DNA of 64,000 nucleotides from Leifsonia sp. CL147 (lineage in GTDB: Bacteria; Actinomycetota; Actinomycetes; Actinomycetales; Microbacteriaceae). Each line of letters starts with the position of its first letter. The first letter of the stretch is position 1. Below the pieces are notes generated by a model. That model made no database searches, was not told where the DNA came from, and saw only the letters and a list, made by a program, of their open reading frames with translations. Of the stretch, positions 34,185-43,602 are shown in pieces. A program made the position numbers and the translations under genes. The stretch spans positions 62,001 to 126,000 of the forward strand of contig NZ_FOTM01000002.1 of assembly GCF_900114565.1 (NCBI RefSeq), read 5' to 3'.

Positions 34185-35093
34185 TCAGCTCCGGTTGCCG
34201 GCGAGCTCGAAGGTGTAGACGCGCTCGTCGAACGACGCGTAGCCCGCATAGTCCACGAGCTCGTAGAGGCGGGCGCGGGTCTGCATCTCCGGCACCCGGG
34301 AGGCCAGCGATCCCTCGGCGAGGATGGTGTCGAGGCCCCGCTCGGCGGCGCCCATCGCGAGGCGCAGCAGGGACACGGGGAAGATCACGAGGTCGACCCC
34401 GACGTCGGCGAGCTGCCGCGTCGTGAACAGGTCGCTCTTGCCGAACTCGGTCATGTTCGCCAGGATCGGCACGTCGACGGCGGCGCGCATCGCCGCGAAC
34501 TCCTCGAGGCTCGCCATCGCCTCGGGAAAGATCGCGTCGGCTCCCGCATCCACAAGAGCCTTCGCCCGGTCGATGGCGGCCGCCATCCCGTCGACGCCGC
34601 GGATGTCGGTTCTGGCCATGATGAGGAAGTCCGGATCCCGTCGTCCGGCGACAGCCGCCGCGATCCGCTTCAGCGCCGTCGACTCGTCGACCACATCCTT
34701 GCCGTCGAGGTGCCCGCACCGCTTGGGGTTCACCTGGTCCTCGATGTGGATGCCCGCGACGCCCGCATCCTCCATCACCTGCACCGTGCGGGCGACGTTC
34801 ATCGGCTCGCCGAATCCGGTGTCGGCGTCGACGAGCGTGGGCAGATCGGTCACACGGGCGATCTGACCGGCCCGCTGGGACACTTCGGTGAGGGTGGTCA
34901 GCCCGATGTCCGGGAGCGCGAGATCGGCCGACACCACGGCGCCGGACACGTAGACGCCTTCGAATCCCTTGTCCTGGATGAGCTTCGCGCTCAGCGGGTT
35001 GAACGCACCGGGCATCCGCAGCAGCTCTCCGGAGGCGAGCCCCTCACGGAACGCGCGCCGCTTCTCGCTGGCGGTGAGCTTCGAGTGCAGCAT
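34185..35093 (-). CDS. prpB: 2-Methylisocitrate lyase
   Basis: 302 residues of the isocitrate lyase/PEP mutase fold. It cleaves 2-methylisocitrate to pyruvate and succinate in propionate breakdown. The active-site loop PKRCGHLDGK and metal-binding DADTGFG are intact, and FNPLSAKLIQDKGFEGVYVS is the family start. The ATG at 35093 overlaps the prpD stop (ATGA) and has GGAAGGA upstream. Cytoplasmic. Confidence 0.93.
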   Translation of the reverse strand: MLHSKLTASEKRRAFREGLASGELLRMPGAFNPLSAKLIQDKGFEGVYVSGAVVSADLALPDIGLTTLTEVSQRAGQIARVTDLPTLVDADTGFGEPMNVARTVQVMEDAGVAGIHIEDQVNPKRCGHLDGKDVVDESTALKRIAAAVAGRRDPDFLIMARTDIRGVDGMAAAIDRAKALVDAGADAIFPEAMASLEEFAAMRAAVDVPILANMTEFGKSDLFTTRQLADVGVDLVIFPVSLLRLAMGAAERGLDTILAEGSLASRVPEMQTRARLYELVDYAGYASFDERVYTFELAGNRS

Positions 35094-36595
35094 CAGAACA
35101 GTCCTTCCGGGGGAACGGGCAGGGAGCCTGGGGGCGCCACGACGTTCAGCAACCGCACTTCTCCGGCGGTGAGCTCGGGCAGTCGCTCGGCGAGATCGAG
35201 GAAGCGCTCGACCTCGGTGTAGCCGAGCACGCCGTCGGCGAGCGTGCGGAACTTGTGCACGTAGTCGGTGCGCGCGAACGGCTTCGCACCGAGGGGATGG
35301 GCGTCGGCGACGGCGATCTCCTCGACGATGCGGGTGCCGTCGGCCAGCGTCGCCTCCATCCGGCCGCCGAACGCCTGCTCCGCCGGGTCGGTGGAGTGGT
35401 AGCGGCGCGTCCACTCGGGGTCCTCCCGGGTGGTCACCTTCTGCCACAGGGCGACCGTGTCAGCGCGCCCGGCGCGCTCGGGAGCGTAGGCGCCGACGTG
35501 GTCCCAGGCGCCGTCCTGGAGCGCGACGGTGAAGATGTACGGGACCGAGTGGTCGAGCGTCTCCCGGCTGGCCGCCGGGTCGTACTTCTGCGGATCGTTC
35601 GAGCCCGAGCCGATCACGTGATGGGTGTGGTGGCTCGTCGCCAGCACGATCGACTCCACCTTCCCGGGGTCCCGCAGCTCGGGATGCTGGACGCCCAGCC
35701 TGCGCGCGAGGTCGATGAACGCCTGCGCCTGATACTCGGCCGAGTGCTGTTTGGTGAACGAGTCGAGGATGGCGCGCTTGGCCTCCCCGGGCTCGGGCAG
35801 GCTGACCGTGTAGCGCGCATCCGGGCCGTCGAGCAGCTGGGCGATGACCCCGTCCTCGCCCTCCCAGATGGGCGACGGCGACGTCTGGCCGCGGATCGCC
35901 CGGTCCACCGCCTCCACCGCCATCTTCCCGGCGAATGCCGGCGCGTACGCCTTCCAGGTCGAGATCTCGCCCTTGCGCGACTGCCGCGTGGCGGTGGTCG
36001 TGTGCAGGGCCTGCCCGATCGCCTGGAAGATCACCGACGGATCGAGGCCGAGGAGCGTTCCGATGCCCGCGGCGGCGCTCGGCCCGAGGTGGGCGACGTG
36101 GTCGATCTTGTGCGCGTGGAGGCTGATCGCCTTCGCGAGGTCGATCTGGATCTCGTATCCCGTCGCGATCCCGCGGACGAGGTCCGCACCGGAACGGCCC
36201 GCATGCTGGGCGACGGCGAGGAGGGGCGGGATGTTGTCGCCGGGATGCGAATACTCCGCGGCGAGGAAGGTGTCGTGGTAGTCGAGCTCGCGCACGGCGA
36301 CGCCGTTGGCCCAGGCGGCCCACTCCGGCGAGACCCGGTCGGTCACTCCGAAGACCGCGGCGCCGGGGGTGGAGGGATGCGCGACTGCCTGCCCGCGGGC
36401 CGCGGTCACGGGAGCGCGCCCCAGCGAGGCGACGGCGACGGCGGCGTTGTCGATCACGCGGTTCACGATCATCTCGGCGACATCGCTGCGGACCGCGACC
36501 GGATCGGCGGCGACCTGGGCGATCCTCCACGCCAGTTGCTCCTCCTGCGGGAGCTGCTCGGAGCTTGCGTGGGTTCGGACTTCATAGGCCTTCAT
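35093..36595 (-). CDS. prpD: 2-Methylcitrate dehydratase
   Basis: 500 residues of the MmgE/PrpD family. It dehydrates 2-methylcitrate ahead of PrpB. Family segments include [39 protein letters not shown] and [21 protein letters not shown] chose the ATG at 36595; a frame from 36664 runs through the operator. The -10-like TACACT ends 6 bases before this ATG, so it may be leaderless. First gene of the operon prpD-prpB-gntR; methylcitrate synthase is not next to it. Confidence 0.92.
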   Translation of the reverse strand: MKAYEVRTHASSEQLPQEEQLAWRIAQVAADPVAVRSDVAEMIVNRVIDNAAVAVASLGRAPVTAARGQAVAHPSTPGAAVFGVTDRVSPEWAAWANGVAVRELDYHDTFLAAEYSHPGDNIPPLLAVAQHAGRSGADLVRGIATGYEIQIDLAKAISLHAHKIDHVAHLGPSAAAGIGTLLGLDPSVIFQAIGQALHTTTATRQSRKGEISTWKAYAPAFAGKMAVEAVDRAIRGQTSPSPIWEGEDGVIAQLLDGPDARYTVSLPEPGEAKRAILDSFTKQHSAEYQAQAFIDLARRLGVQHPELRDPGKVESIVLATSHHTHHVIGSGSNDPQKYDPAASRETLDHSVPYIFTVALQDGAWDHVGAYAPERAGRADTVALWQKVTTREDPEWTRRYHSTDPAEQAFGGRMEATLADGTRIVEEIAVADAHPLGAKPFARTDYVHKFRTLADGVLGYTEVERFLDLAERLPELTAGEVRLLNVVAPPGSLPVPPEGLF

Positions 36596-36601
36596 GCGAT
36601 C

Positions 36602-36664
36602 AGTGTATACACAATCACCGCGAGCGGGTGAGTCGTCGGGGAAGTTGGAGGATTCTGTATACAC
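36602..36664. promoter_or_regulatory. Two TGTATACA operator sites for the GntR regulator
   Basis: GTGTATACAC, a perfect 10-bp palindrome, lies at 36603-36612, and TGTATACAC at 36656-36664. They are about 53 bases apart in the gap between prpD and the helicase gene. The first overlaps the probable prpD -10 region, which fits repression. The second is nearer the helicase but may serve looping. Confidence 0.65.
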
Positions 36665-36718
36665 AAGCTGCTGCTCCCGGAACGCTCACCGCACGCGCCC
36701 TGCAGGGACTACCGTTGG

Positions 36719-38539
36719 ATGATGACCCCGACCGATTCCCCGCCCAGCGAGGCAGACGCCGAGCCGACCCCGACGACCTTCTCCGATCTGGGGCTCGATC
36801 CTGCCGTCCTCAAGGCGTTGAAGGATGTCGGCTACGAGACGCCGTCCGCCATCCAGGCCGCGACCATCCCCTTGCTGCTGGACGGGAGGGACGTCGTCGG
36901 CCTCGCCCAGACCGGTACGGGCAAGACGGCCGCGTTCGCGCTCCCGATCCTGTCGCGGCTGGACCTGTCGCAGAAGAGCCCGCAGGCGCTCGTGCTCGCG
37001 CCGACCCGCGAGCTGGCCCTGCAGGTCGCGGAGGCGTTCGAGAGCTACGCCGCCCACCTGAAGGGCGTCCACCTGCTGCCCGTCTACGGCGGACAGGGAT
37101 ACGGCATCCAGTTGTCGGCGCTGCGCCGGGGCGTCCACATCGTCGTCGGTACGCCCGGCCGCATCATGGACCACCTCGAGAAGGGGACGCTCGACCTGTC
37201 CCAGCTCAAGTACCTCGTGCTCGACGAAGCGGACGAGATGCTCAAGATGGGCTTCGCCGAGGATGTCGAGACGATCCTCGCCGACACCCCGGACGACAAG
37301 CAGGTCGCCCTGTTCTCGGCGACCATGCCGGCGCAGATCCGCCGCATCTCGAAGAAGTACCTGCACGATCCCGAAGAGGTCACGGTCAAGACCAAGACCA
37401 CCACCTCGGCCAACACCACGCAGCGCTACCTCGTGGTGTCGTATCCGCAGAAGGTGGATGCGCTCACGCGCATCCTCGAGGTCGAGAACTTCGAGGGCAT
37501 GATCGTCTTCGTCCGCACCAAGAACGAGACCGAGACGCTGGCCGAGCGGCTGCGGGCCCGCGGTTACTCGGCAGCCGCGATCAACGGCGACATCGCGCAG
37601 GCCCAGCGGGAGCGCACGGTCGACCAGCTCAAGTCGGGAAAGCTCGACATCCTGGTGGCGACGGATGTGGCGGCGCGCGGCCTCGACGTGGAGCGGATCA
37701 GCCACGTGGTCAACTTCGACATCCCCGTCGACACCGAGTCGTACGTCCACCGGATCGGCCGCACGGGACGCGCGGGCCGCAGCGGCGCCGCGATCAGCTT
37801 CGTCACGCCGCGGGAACGCCGGCTGCTGTCCGCGATCGAGAAGGCCACCCGTCAGCCGCTCGCCCAGATGCAGCTCCCGAGCGTCGACGACATCAACACC
37901 ACCCGGCTCGCCCGCTTCGACGACGCGATCACGGAGGCGCTCCAGCAGGAGGAGCGGGTCTCCCGGTTCCGCGAGATCATCGGGCACTACGTCGAGCATC
38001 ACGACGTGCCCGAAGCGGACGTCGCGGCGGCGCTCGCCGTCGTCGCCCAGGGCGACGAGCCGCTCCTGCTCAGCGCGGACGATGCGCTCAGCCGGCGCGT
38101 GGAGCGCGACTCCCGTGCCGACGACCGCTCGGGACGAGGGGATCGCGGCGATCGCGGCGATCGTGCCGGTGGCGCCGGCGGCCGGGACGACCGCGGACCG
38201 CGGGGCGACCGCGCGCCGCGCCGCGAGCGGAGCGACAAGCCGATGGCGCCGTACCGCATCGAGGTGGGCAAGCGGCAGAAGGTGGAACCGCGTCAGATCG
38301 TCGGCGCCCTCGCGAACGAGGGCGGCCTCAGCCGCGACGACTTCGGGCACATCCGGATCATGCCCGACTTCTCCATCGTCGAGCTGCCCGCCGACCTCCC
38401 CGGCGACACCCTCTCCCGCCTCACTGGCACGCGGATCAGCGGCAAGCTCATCGAGCTGCGTCCTGATCGCCGGGCCGCCCCCCGCCGCGACTCTCCGCAG
38501 TACGACGCCCGCCCCCCGAGAAAACCCCGCCACTCCTAA
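36719..38539 (+). CDS. deaD: DEAD-box ATP-dependent RNA helicase (DeaD/CsdA type)
   Basis: 606 residues. Motifs in order: Q motif (ETPSAIQAATIP), Walker A AQTGTGKT near 63, PTRELALQ, DEAD box VLDEADEML near 165, SAT near 200 and HRIGRTGRAGR near 345. A basic Arg/Gly/Asp-rich linker (about 460-510) leads to a DbpA-like RNA-binding domain and a basic tail. It unwinds structured RNA, for ribosome assembly or mRNA decay. Two ATGs are adjacent; the second (36722) is 6 bases after a TACCGT box and may be a leaderless start. Confidence 0.93.
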   Translation: MMTPTDSPPSEADAEPTPTTFSDLGLDPAVLKALKDVGYETPSAIQAATIPLLLDGRDVVGLAQTGTGKTAAFALPILSRLDLSQKSPQALVLAPTRELALQVAEAFESYAAHLKGVHLLPVYGGQGYGIQLSALRRGVHIVVGTPGRIMDHLEKGTLDLSQLKYLVLDEADEMLKMGFAEDVETILADTPDDKQVALFSATMPAQIRRISKKYLHDPEEVTVKTKTTTSANTTQRYLVVSYPQKVDALTRILEVENFEGMIVFVRTKNETETLAERLRARGYSAAAINGDIAQAQRERTVDQLKSGKLDILVATDVAARGLDVERISHVVNFDIPVDTESYVHRIGRTGRAGRSGAAISFVTPRERRLLSAIEKATRQPLAQMQLPSVDDINTTRLARFDDAITEALQQEERVSRFREIIGHYVEHHDVPEADVAAALAVVAQGDEPLLLSADDALSRRVERDSRADDRSGRGDRGDRGDRAGGAGGRDDRGPRGDRAPRRERSDKPMAPYRIEVGKRQKVEPRQIVGALANEGGLSRDDFGHIRIMPDFSIVELPADLPGDTLSRLTGTRISGKLIELRPDRRAAPRRDSPQYDARPPRKPRHS

Positions 38540-38602
38540 CGCCCCCCTCGCTCCTGCCCGCGCCAGCGCGCGCGCCCGCGCCTGCGCCAGCGCCCGCGCC
38601 CG

Positions 38603-38641
38603 CGGAGGAGATTCGAACAGATCCCGTTCGAATCTCCTCCG
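38603..38641. terminator. Bidirectional terminator between helicase and dehydrogenase genes
   Basis: A 16-bp perfect stem, CGGAGGAGATTCGAAC with GTTCGAATCTCCTCCG, surrounds a 7-base loop in the 165-bp gap between two converging genes. The right arm resembles a tRNA T-loop by chance. The sequence before it is a GC-rich run of alternating GC and AG steps. Confidence 0.8.
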
Positions 38642-38704
38642 TTACTGCCGATCGAGGCAGATCCGGCACCCGATCTCCTCCGTCAGCGTCGGTGCGTCCA
38701 CACC

Positions 38705-41700
38705 TCAGGAGCGCTGACGCACCCGCTCGGACGCGAGCGCACGCTCGACGGCGGCCGCCGGGATGCGCTCAGCCGTCCGGCCGGGCCGGTCCACCCCGCT
38801 CGGTCTCCCTCGTCGCGCCTGCAACCCGACGGCCAGCACCTCCGCCAGGTGCAGCGGACGCCCGGCGTCGGAGAGCTGCTCCACCTGGGTGCGGCAGCTG
38901 AACCCGTCCGCGATGACGCGGGCGCCGGGCCCGGCCTCCCGGATCGCGGGGAGGAGGTCGTGCTCCGCGGCCGCGATCGAGACGTCGAGGTGGCCGGCCT
39001 CGAAACCGAAGTTGCCGGCGAGCCCGCAGCATCCCTCCACGGTCGTGGTGTGGATGCCGGCGTCGTCCAGGATGCGCTGGTCGGCCGCGAAGCCGCCGAT
39101 CGCGTGCTGGTGGCAGTGCGGCTGCACCACGGCGGAGCCGCCGATGTGCGGCGGCGACCAGTCCGGGGTGCGTTCGAGCAGCTCGGCGAAGGACGTCGCG
39201 CGCTCGGCGACGAGGGCGACGGCCGGGTCATCGGGGAGGAGCTCCGGAGCGTCCGAGCGGAACACGGCGAGGCAGCTCGGCTCCAGCCCGACGAGCGGCG
39301 TGTCGTCGCCCAGGGCGTCGGCCAGGATCGAGGAGGTGCGCCGGAGCATCCGCTCGGCGACCCCCAGCTGCCCGGTCGAGATCCACGTCAACCCGCAGCA
39401 GAGGTGTCCGGGCGGCAGCACGACGCGGTATCCGGCGTCCTCCAGCACGGCGACGGCGGCCCGGCCGATCGAGGGATGGAAGTTGTCGGTGAACGTGTCG
39501 GGCCAGATCATCACGTCTCCGAGCGGAGCCGAAGGCGCCGGCGGGCGCGCCGCGAACCAGTCGGTGAACCGCTCGGGCGCGAAGCGCGGAACGGGCCGGT
39601 CCGGTTCGATACCGCCGAGCCGCTTGCCCAGCCGGGAGAGGACGGGGAGGCGCGCCAGCCGGTTGACGAGGGACGGCGCAACGCGAGCCGCCCGGGCCAG
39701 AAGCGGGAGCCATCCCATCGTGTAGTGGGCGGCCGGCCGCAAGCGCCCTTCGTAGTGGTGCGAGAGGAACTCGGCCTTGTACGTGGCCATGTCGACGTCG
39801 ACCGGGCAGTCGGAGCGGCATCCCTTGCACGCCAGGCACAGGTCGAGGGCGTCGAGGACCTCGGGCGAACGCCAGCCGTCCTCGATGGGCCCCGGACGGA
39901 ACCGGCCGCTGAGCATCTCGAACAGCAGCCGCGAGCGTCCGCGCGTGGAGTGCTCCTCTTCGCCGGTGGCGCGGAACGACGGGCACATGACGTCCCCGGA
40001 GTGGCTGCGGCAATTGCCGACGCCGACGCAGCGGAGCACGGCTGTGTCGAACCGGCCGCCGTCGTCCGGGTACGAGAAGTGGAGGGACACATCCACCTTC
40101 GGCCGGTAGGTCGCGCCGAGGCGCAGGTTCTCGGTCGGCGGGAGGGGATGCACGACCTTGCCGGGATTGAGGCGGTTGCCGGGGTCGAACAGCGCCTTGG
40201 TCCGCTGGAACGCCTCCATCACCCGGTCGCCGAACATGATCGGCAGCAGGGCGCCGCGCGCCTGGCCGTCCCCGTGCTCTCCCGAGAGCGAACCGCCGTA
40301 GTCGGTTACGAGTTTCGCTGCCCGCTCGATGAAGGCGCGATACGTCGAGATGCCGTGCTCGGTGGTCAGCTCGAAGGGGATGCGGCAGTGCACGCAGCCG
40401 TGCCCGAAGTGCCCGTAGAGGGAGACGCGGTCGTAGCCGAACTCGCTCAGGAGGTCGCCGAAGTCGCGCAGATAGTCCCCGAGCCGATCCGGCGGAACGG
40501 CGGCGTCCTCCCATCCGGGCCAGTGATCCCGGCCGTCCGGAGCGCGGGCCGTCGCTCCGAGTCCGGCCTCGCGGATCTCGACGATCTTCTGCTGCAGCGC
40601 CGCGTCGTCGAACTGGGCGACCTGCGGCGCAGGGTCGAGGCCGGCGAGCGTGGCCCGCAGCCTCCGCGCCTTCTCCTCGACCTCGTCGGCGTCCGCGCCG
40701 GGAAGCTCAACGGTCAGCCACCCGCGACCCTCCGGGAGCAGCTTCAGCGCCTCGGGGTTCTTGCCCTTTCGCCTCTCGTTGCCGACCAGGAGGTCGTCCA
40801 TCCCCTCGATCATCGTCGGGTCGAAGGGCGCGATGGCGGGGGCGGCGTCGGCGGCGTCCGTGATCGAGGGGAATCCGAGCACGAGCAGGGTCTTCGCCGC
40901 CGGCACCGGGACGAGGTCGATCTCGGCGTGCAGGACGGTCACGAGGGTCGACTCCGACCCGACGAGCGCCTTGGCGACATCGAACCCGTGCTCCGGTAGG
41001 AGGGAGTCCAGGCCGTACCCCGAGACGCGGCGCGGGATGTCGGGGAAGCGCGCCCGGATGTCGTCGCCGAATTCGTCGGCGATCGCACGCGAGCCCGCAT
41101 AGAGCTCGGCGCGACGGCCGCCCTCGGCGGTCACGCGGGCGAACTCCTCGTCGCTCGTCGGCCCGACCCACAGGCGCTCGCCGTCGTAGGTGAGAACTTC
41201 GAGCCGGCGGACGCTGTCGGCCATCTTCCCGTACGCCTGGGCGGTGGATCCGCACGAGTTGTTGCCGATCATCCCGCCGATCGTGCAGTGCGAGTGGGTC
41301 GCGGGCTTGGGGCCGACCATGAGCCCGTGCGGGGCGAGCAGGGCGTTCAGGTCGTCGAGGACGATGCCGCACTCCACCACGGCCCGGCGGGCCTGCGGGT
41401 CGAGCGAGACCAGGTGGTCGCAGTACTTGCTCCAGTCGATGACGACGGCGTTGTTGGTGCACTCGCCGGCGAGGCTCGTCCCGCCGCCGCGGCTGAGCAG
41501 CGGCACCCCCAGGTCGTGGCAGATCGAGACGGTCTCGACTCCGGCGTCGATCGTGTGCGGCACGACCACGGCGATCGGCACCTGACGATAGTTGGAGGCG
41601 TCGGTCGAGTACGCGCCGAGCGTGCCGTTGTCGAAGCGCACCTCACCGTCGACGCGGGAGGTCAGGGCGCCGGCGAGGGCGTGAAGGTCGACGCCTCCCG

Positions 41701-41716
41701 ACGTTATGGTGCTCAC
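38705..41716 (-). CDS. FAD/4Fe-4S D-2-hydroxyacid (D-2-hydroxyglutarate-type) dehydrogenase
   Basis: 1003 residues, matching the large YdiJ-like fusion. Residues about 45-190 are an FAD-binding type 4 domain (VPLLSRGGGTSLAGECTNN; GGMIGNNSCGS). An FAD-oxidase C-terminal domain follows. A ferredoxin-like segment LACKGCRSDCPVDVD lies near 627, and two CCG domains have CCGLTW near 774 and GCCGLAGN near 895. It oxidises a D-2-hydroxyacid such as D-2-hydroxyglutarate or D-lactate and passes electrons onward. The GTG start at 41716 has GAGGTG upstream. Its promoter faces repeat array A. Confidence 0.88.
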   Translation of the reverse strand: MSTITSGGVDLHALAGALTSRVDGEVRFDNGTLGAYSTDASNYRQVPIAVVVPHTIDAGVETVSICHDLGVPLLSRGGGTSLAGECTNNAVVIDWSKYCDHLVSLDPQARRAVVECGIVLDDLNALLAPHGLMVGPKPATHSHCTIGGMIGNNSCGSTAQAYGKMADSVRRLEVLTYDGERLWVGPTSDEEFARVTAEGGRRAELYAGSRAIADEFGDDIRARFPDIPRRVSGYGLDSLLPEHGFDVAKALVGSESTLVTVLHAEIDLVPVPAAKTLLVLGFPSITDAADAAPAIAPFDPTMIEGMDDLLVGNERRKGKNPEALKLLPEGRGWLTVELPGADADEVEEKARRLRATLAGLDPAPQVAQFDDAALQQKIVEIREAGLGATARAPDGRDHWPGWEDAAVPPDRLGDYLRDFGDLLSEFGYDRVSLYGHFGHGCVHCRIPFELTTEHGISTYRAFIERAAKLVTDYGGSLSGEHGDGQARGALLPIMFGDRVMEAFQRTKALFDPGNRLNPGKVVHPLPPTENLRLGATYRPKVDVSLHFSYPDDGGRFDTAVLRCVGVGNCRSHSGDVMCPSFRATGEEEHSTRGRSRLLFEMLSGRFRPGPIEDGWRSPEVLDALDLCLACKGCRSDCPVDVDMATYKAEFLSHHYEGRLRPAAHYTMGWLPLLARAARVAPSLVNRLARLPVLSRLGKRLGGIEPDRPVPRFAPERFTDWFAARPPAPSAPLGDVMIWPDTFTDNFHPSIGRAAVAVLEDAGYRVVLPPGHLCCGLTWISTGQLGVAERMLRRTSSILADALGDDTPLVGLEPSCLAVFRSDAPELLPDDPAVALVAERATSFAELLERTPDWSPPHIGGSAVVQPHCHQHAIGGFAADQRILDDAGIHTTTVEGCCGLAGNFGFEAGHLDVSIAAAEHDLLPAIREAGPGARVIADGFSCRTQVEQLSDAGRPLHLAEVLAVGLQARRGRPSGVDRPGRTAERIPAAAVERALASERVRQRS

Positions 41717-41811
41717 CGAGGCACCTCGGGGCTCCGTCGTCGACCCGCCATGCTGCGGAACGTACCCTGCCTGCTGTTGCCGTCAAGGTGCGGCGCGCCC
41801 CGGCCCGGCGA

Positions 41812-42163
41812 CATTCGCACGAATGTCGCGTTGGCGCGGGGCGGAGTGCGCATTCGTGACGAATGTTGCGTTGGCCCGGGGCGGAGTGCACATTCGTGAC
41901 GAATGTTGCGTTAGCCCGGGGCGGAGTGCACATTCGTGACGAATCTTGCGTTAGAGCGGGGCGGAGTGCACATTCGTGACGAATGTTGCGTTAGCCCGGG
42001 GCGGGGTGCACATTCGTGACGAATGTTGCGTTAGCCCGGGGCGGGGTGCACATTCGTGACGAATGTTGCGTTAGCCCGGGGCGGGGTGCACATTCGTGAC
42101 GAATGTTGCGTTAGCCCGGGGCGGAGTGCACATTCGTGACGAATATTGCGTTAGAGCGGGCGG
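41812..42163. repeat. Array A: nine tandem 40-bp units with a 15-bp palindrome
   Basis: Full units start at 41851, 41891, 41931, 41971, 42011, 42051 and 42091, exactly 40 bases apart. A shortened first copy starts at 41812 (CATTCGCACGAATG) and the last, at 42131, is cut near 42163. Each unit is CATTCGTGACGAATG plus a 25-base spacer that begins TTGCGTTAGCCC and ends GTGCA. Spacers within the array differ by only a few bases. The array fills most of the 527-bp gap between two diverging genes. The remaining parts, 41717-41811 and 42164-42243, show no gene; the latter holds the ribosome site GAGGAGG of the next gene. Confidence 0.97.
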
Positions 42164-42243
42164 ATCGGCGCACCAGGCCGCGGGTATGATCGACGCGCGG
42201 CCCGTGCCGGCAGGCCCGGAACCGCCGATCGAGGAGGTCCGGG

Positions 42244-43311
42244 ATGGAGTTGAGCCGCCTGGTGGGGATCGAGACGCCCATCGTGCTCGGTCCCTTCGGA
42301 GGGATGTCGTCCGTTGCGCTGACGGCCGCCGTCAGCGAGGCGGGCGGGCTCGGCTCGTTCGGCCTCTACGGCCTGAGTCCCGAACGCATCGCCGCCGTGG
42401 GACAGGAACTGCGGGAGCAGACGTCCCGGCCGTTCGCGTTCAATCTCTGGCTGCCCTTCCAGGGTCCGGGGGAGCAGGCGCCGGGCGCGCCCTTCGACCG
42501 CGCCGAGTTCGAGGCTGCGGTGGCCGGTCTCGCGGACCTCTTCGAGGCGGCCGGGATCGAGCCCCCGGCGTGGCCGGTCGCGCCGCTGCCCGAATTCTCC
42601 GCCCAGCTCGAGGCGGCTCTCGACGCGCGGCCGGCGGTCCTGAGCTTCGTCTTCGGCGTGCCGTCGGCGGAGCTCATCGAGGAAGCGCACCGCCGCGGCA
42701 TCCGCGTCTTCGGCGCGGCGACCACCGTCCCCGAGGCGCAGGCGCTCGACGCCGGCGGCGTGGATGCGATCGTCGCCTCCGGCCTCGAAGCGGCAGGGCA
42801 CAGACCGTCGTTCCTGGATGCGCCTGAGGCGAGCCTCGTCGGTGGCCTGTCGCTCATCCCGCAGGTCGTGGATGCGGTCGGCGTGCCGGTGATCGCGGCC
42901 GGCGGGATCGCGGATCGCCGCGGAGTCGCAGCGGCCTTCGCGCTCGGTGCCGACGGTGTCCAGGTCGGGTCGGCGTTCCTCGCCACGCGGCAGTCCGCGG
43001 CCCGGGAGGCGCACCGCGAGCGCATCCGGACCGCTGCCGCCCACGACACCGTGCTCACCCGCGCCATGAGCGGGCGTCCCGCGCGCGGGCTCCCCAACCG
43101 CGCGGTTCGGACGATCGAGCAGAACGGCGCGATCGCCTCGTTCCCGCTGCAGAACATCCTCAGCGGGATCTTCCGCCGCCGCGCCGCAGAGAACGGCGAC
43201 GCCGAACTGCTCTCCCTGTGGATGGGGCAGAGCGCCGGGCTGTCACGGTTCGAGGATGCGTCGGACGTCTTCGCCGAGCTCGCCGCCGGGGTTCCGGATG
43301 GCCGCGACTGA
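42244..43311 (+). CDS. Nitronate monooxygenase (2-nitropropane dioxygenase family)
   Basis: 355 residues of the FMN-binding TIM barrel. It oxidises nitronates such as propionate-3-nitronate. Family features are TPIVLGPFGGMSSV at the start, VIAAGGIADRRGVAAAFALGADGVQ for phosphate binding, and VGSAFLATRQSAA. The ATG at 42244 has GAGGAGG seven bases upstream. It lies 80 bases after array A. A small zinc-ribbon gene overlaps its 3' end. Confidence 0.88.
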   Translation: MELSRLVGIETPIVLGPFGGMSSVALTAAVSEAGGLGSFGLYGLSPERIAAVGQELREQTSRPFAFNLWLPFQGPGEQAPGAPFDRAEFEAAVAGLADLFEAAGIEPPAWPVAPLPEFSAQLEAALDARPAVLSFVFGVPSAELIEEAHRRGIRVFGAATTVPEAQALDAGGVDAIVASGLEAAGHRPSFLDAPEASLVGGLSLIPQVVDAVGVPVIAAGGIADRRGVAAAFALGADGVQVGSAFLATRQSAAREAHRERIRTAAAHDTVLTRAMSGRPARGLPNRAVRTIEQNGAIASFPLQNILSGIFRRRAAENGDAELLSLWMGQSAGLSRFEDASDVFAELAAGVPDGRD

Positions 43312-43552
43312 CCCGGGGGCAGAGCCGCCGGCCGGCGCGCCGCGTCCGGGACCGAACGCGGATGCGCGCCTGCGGGAGCACCTGCAGGCCGAGCCGGAAC
43401 GGGACGAGCGGGACGAGCGGGGCAAGCGGGAGTGGGACGAGGACGAGCTGCAGGAGGGCGGCGACGCCGCGTGCTGGCTCGCGCAGGTGTGTGTCGAGTG
43501 CGGAGCACTGCGCGAGGGTCCGGGCGTGTGCCGGCGGTGCGGTGCCAGCTGA
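43298..43552 (+). CDS. Small charged protein with C-terminal zinc ribbon, unknown
   Basis: 84 residues. A proline-rich start and a strongly charged middle (RDERDERGKREWDEDEL) end in a four-cysteine ribbon, CVECGALREGPGVCRRCG. The ATG at 43298 overlaps the nitronate monooxygenase stop by 14 bases, which suggests coupling; the ribosome site is weak. I do not recognise the family. It could bind nucleic acid or act as a rubredoxin-like domain. Confidence 0.5.
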   Translation: MAATDPGAEPPAGAPRPGPNADARLREHLQAEPERDERDERGKREWDEDELQEGGDAACWLAQVCVECGALREGPGVCRRCGAS

Positions 43553-43566
43553 GGACCTCTCCCGAA

Positions 43567-43596
43567 TTTGACAGGCACCTGTCGAAACGGCAGAGT
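43567..43596 (+). promoter_or_regulatory. MarR operator overlapping a leaderless promoter
   Basis: TTTGACAGG (43567-43575) and CCTGTCGAA (43578-43586) form a near-perfect 20-bp inverted repeat. The -35 box TTGACA lies inside the left arm. A -10-like CAGAGT follows after 17 bases at 43591-43596, and the ATG of the VOC gene is exactly 6 bases later. A MarR protein encoded in the same operon is the likely binder. Confidence 0.6.
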
Positions 43597-43602
43597 AGCG
43601 CC

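Noticed and set aside
38541-38602. GC-rich alternating run after the helicase gene as a possible short gene or repeat element
   Set aside because: It is simple sequence of CGC/GCC/CAG steps without a unit of fixed length, and no start with a ribosome site.
38611-38640. tRNA-like T-loop (GTTCGAATC) after the helicase gene
   Set aside because: The bases are one arm of a 16-bp terminator stem. No D-arm, anticodon arm or acceptor pairing can be found.
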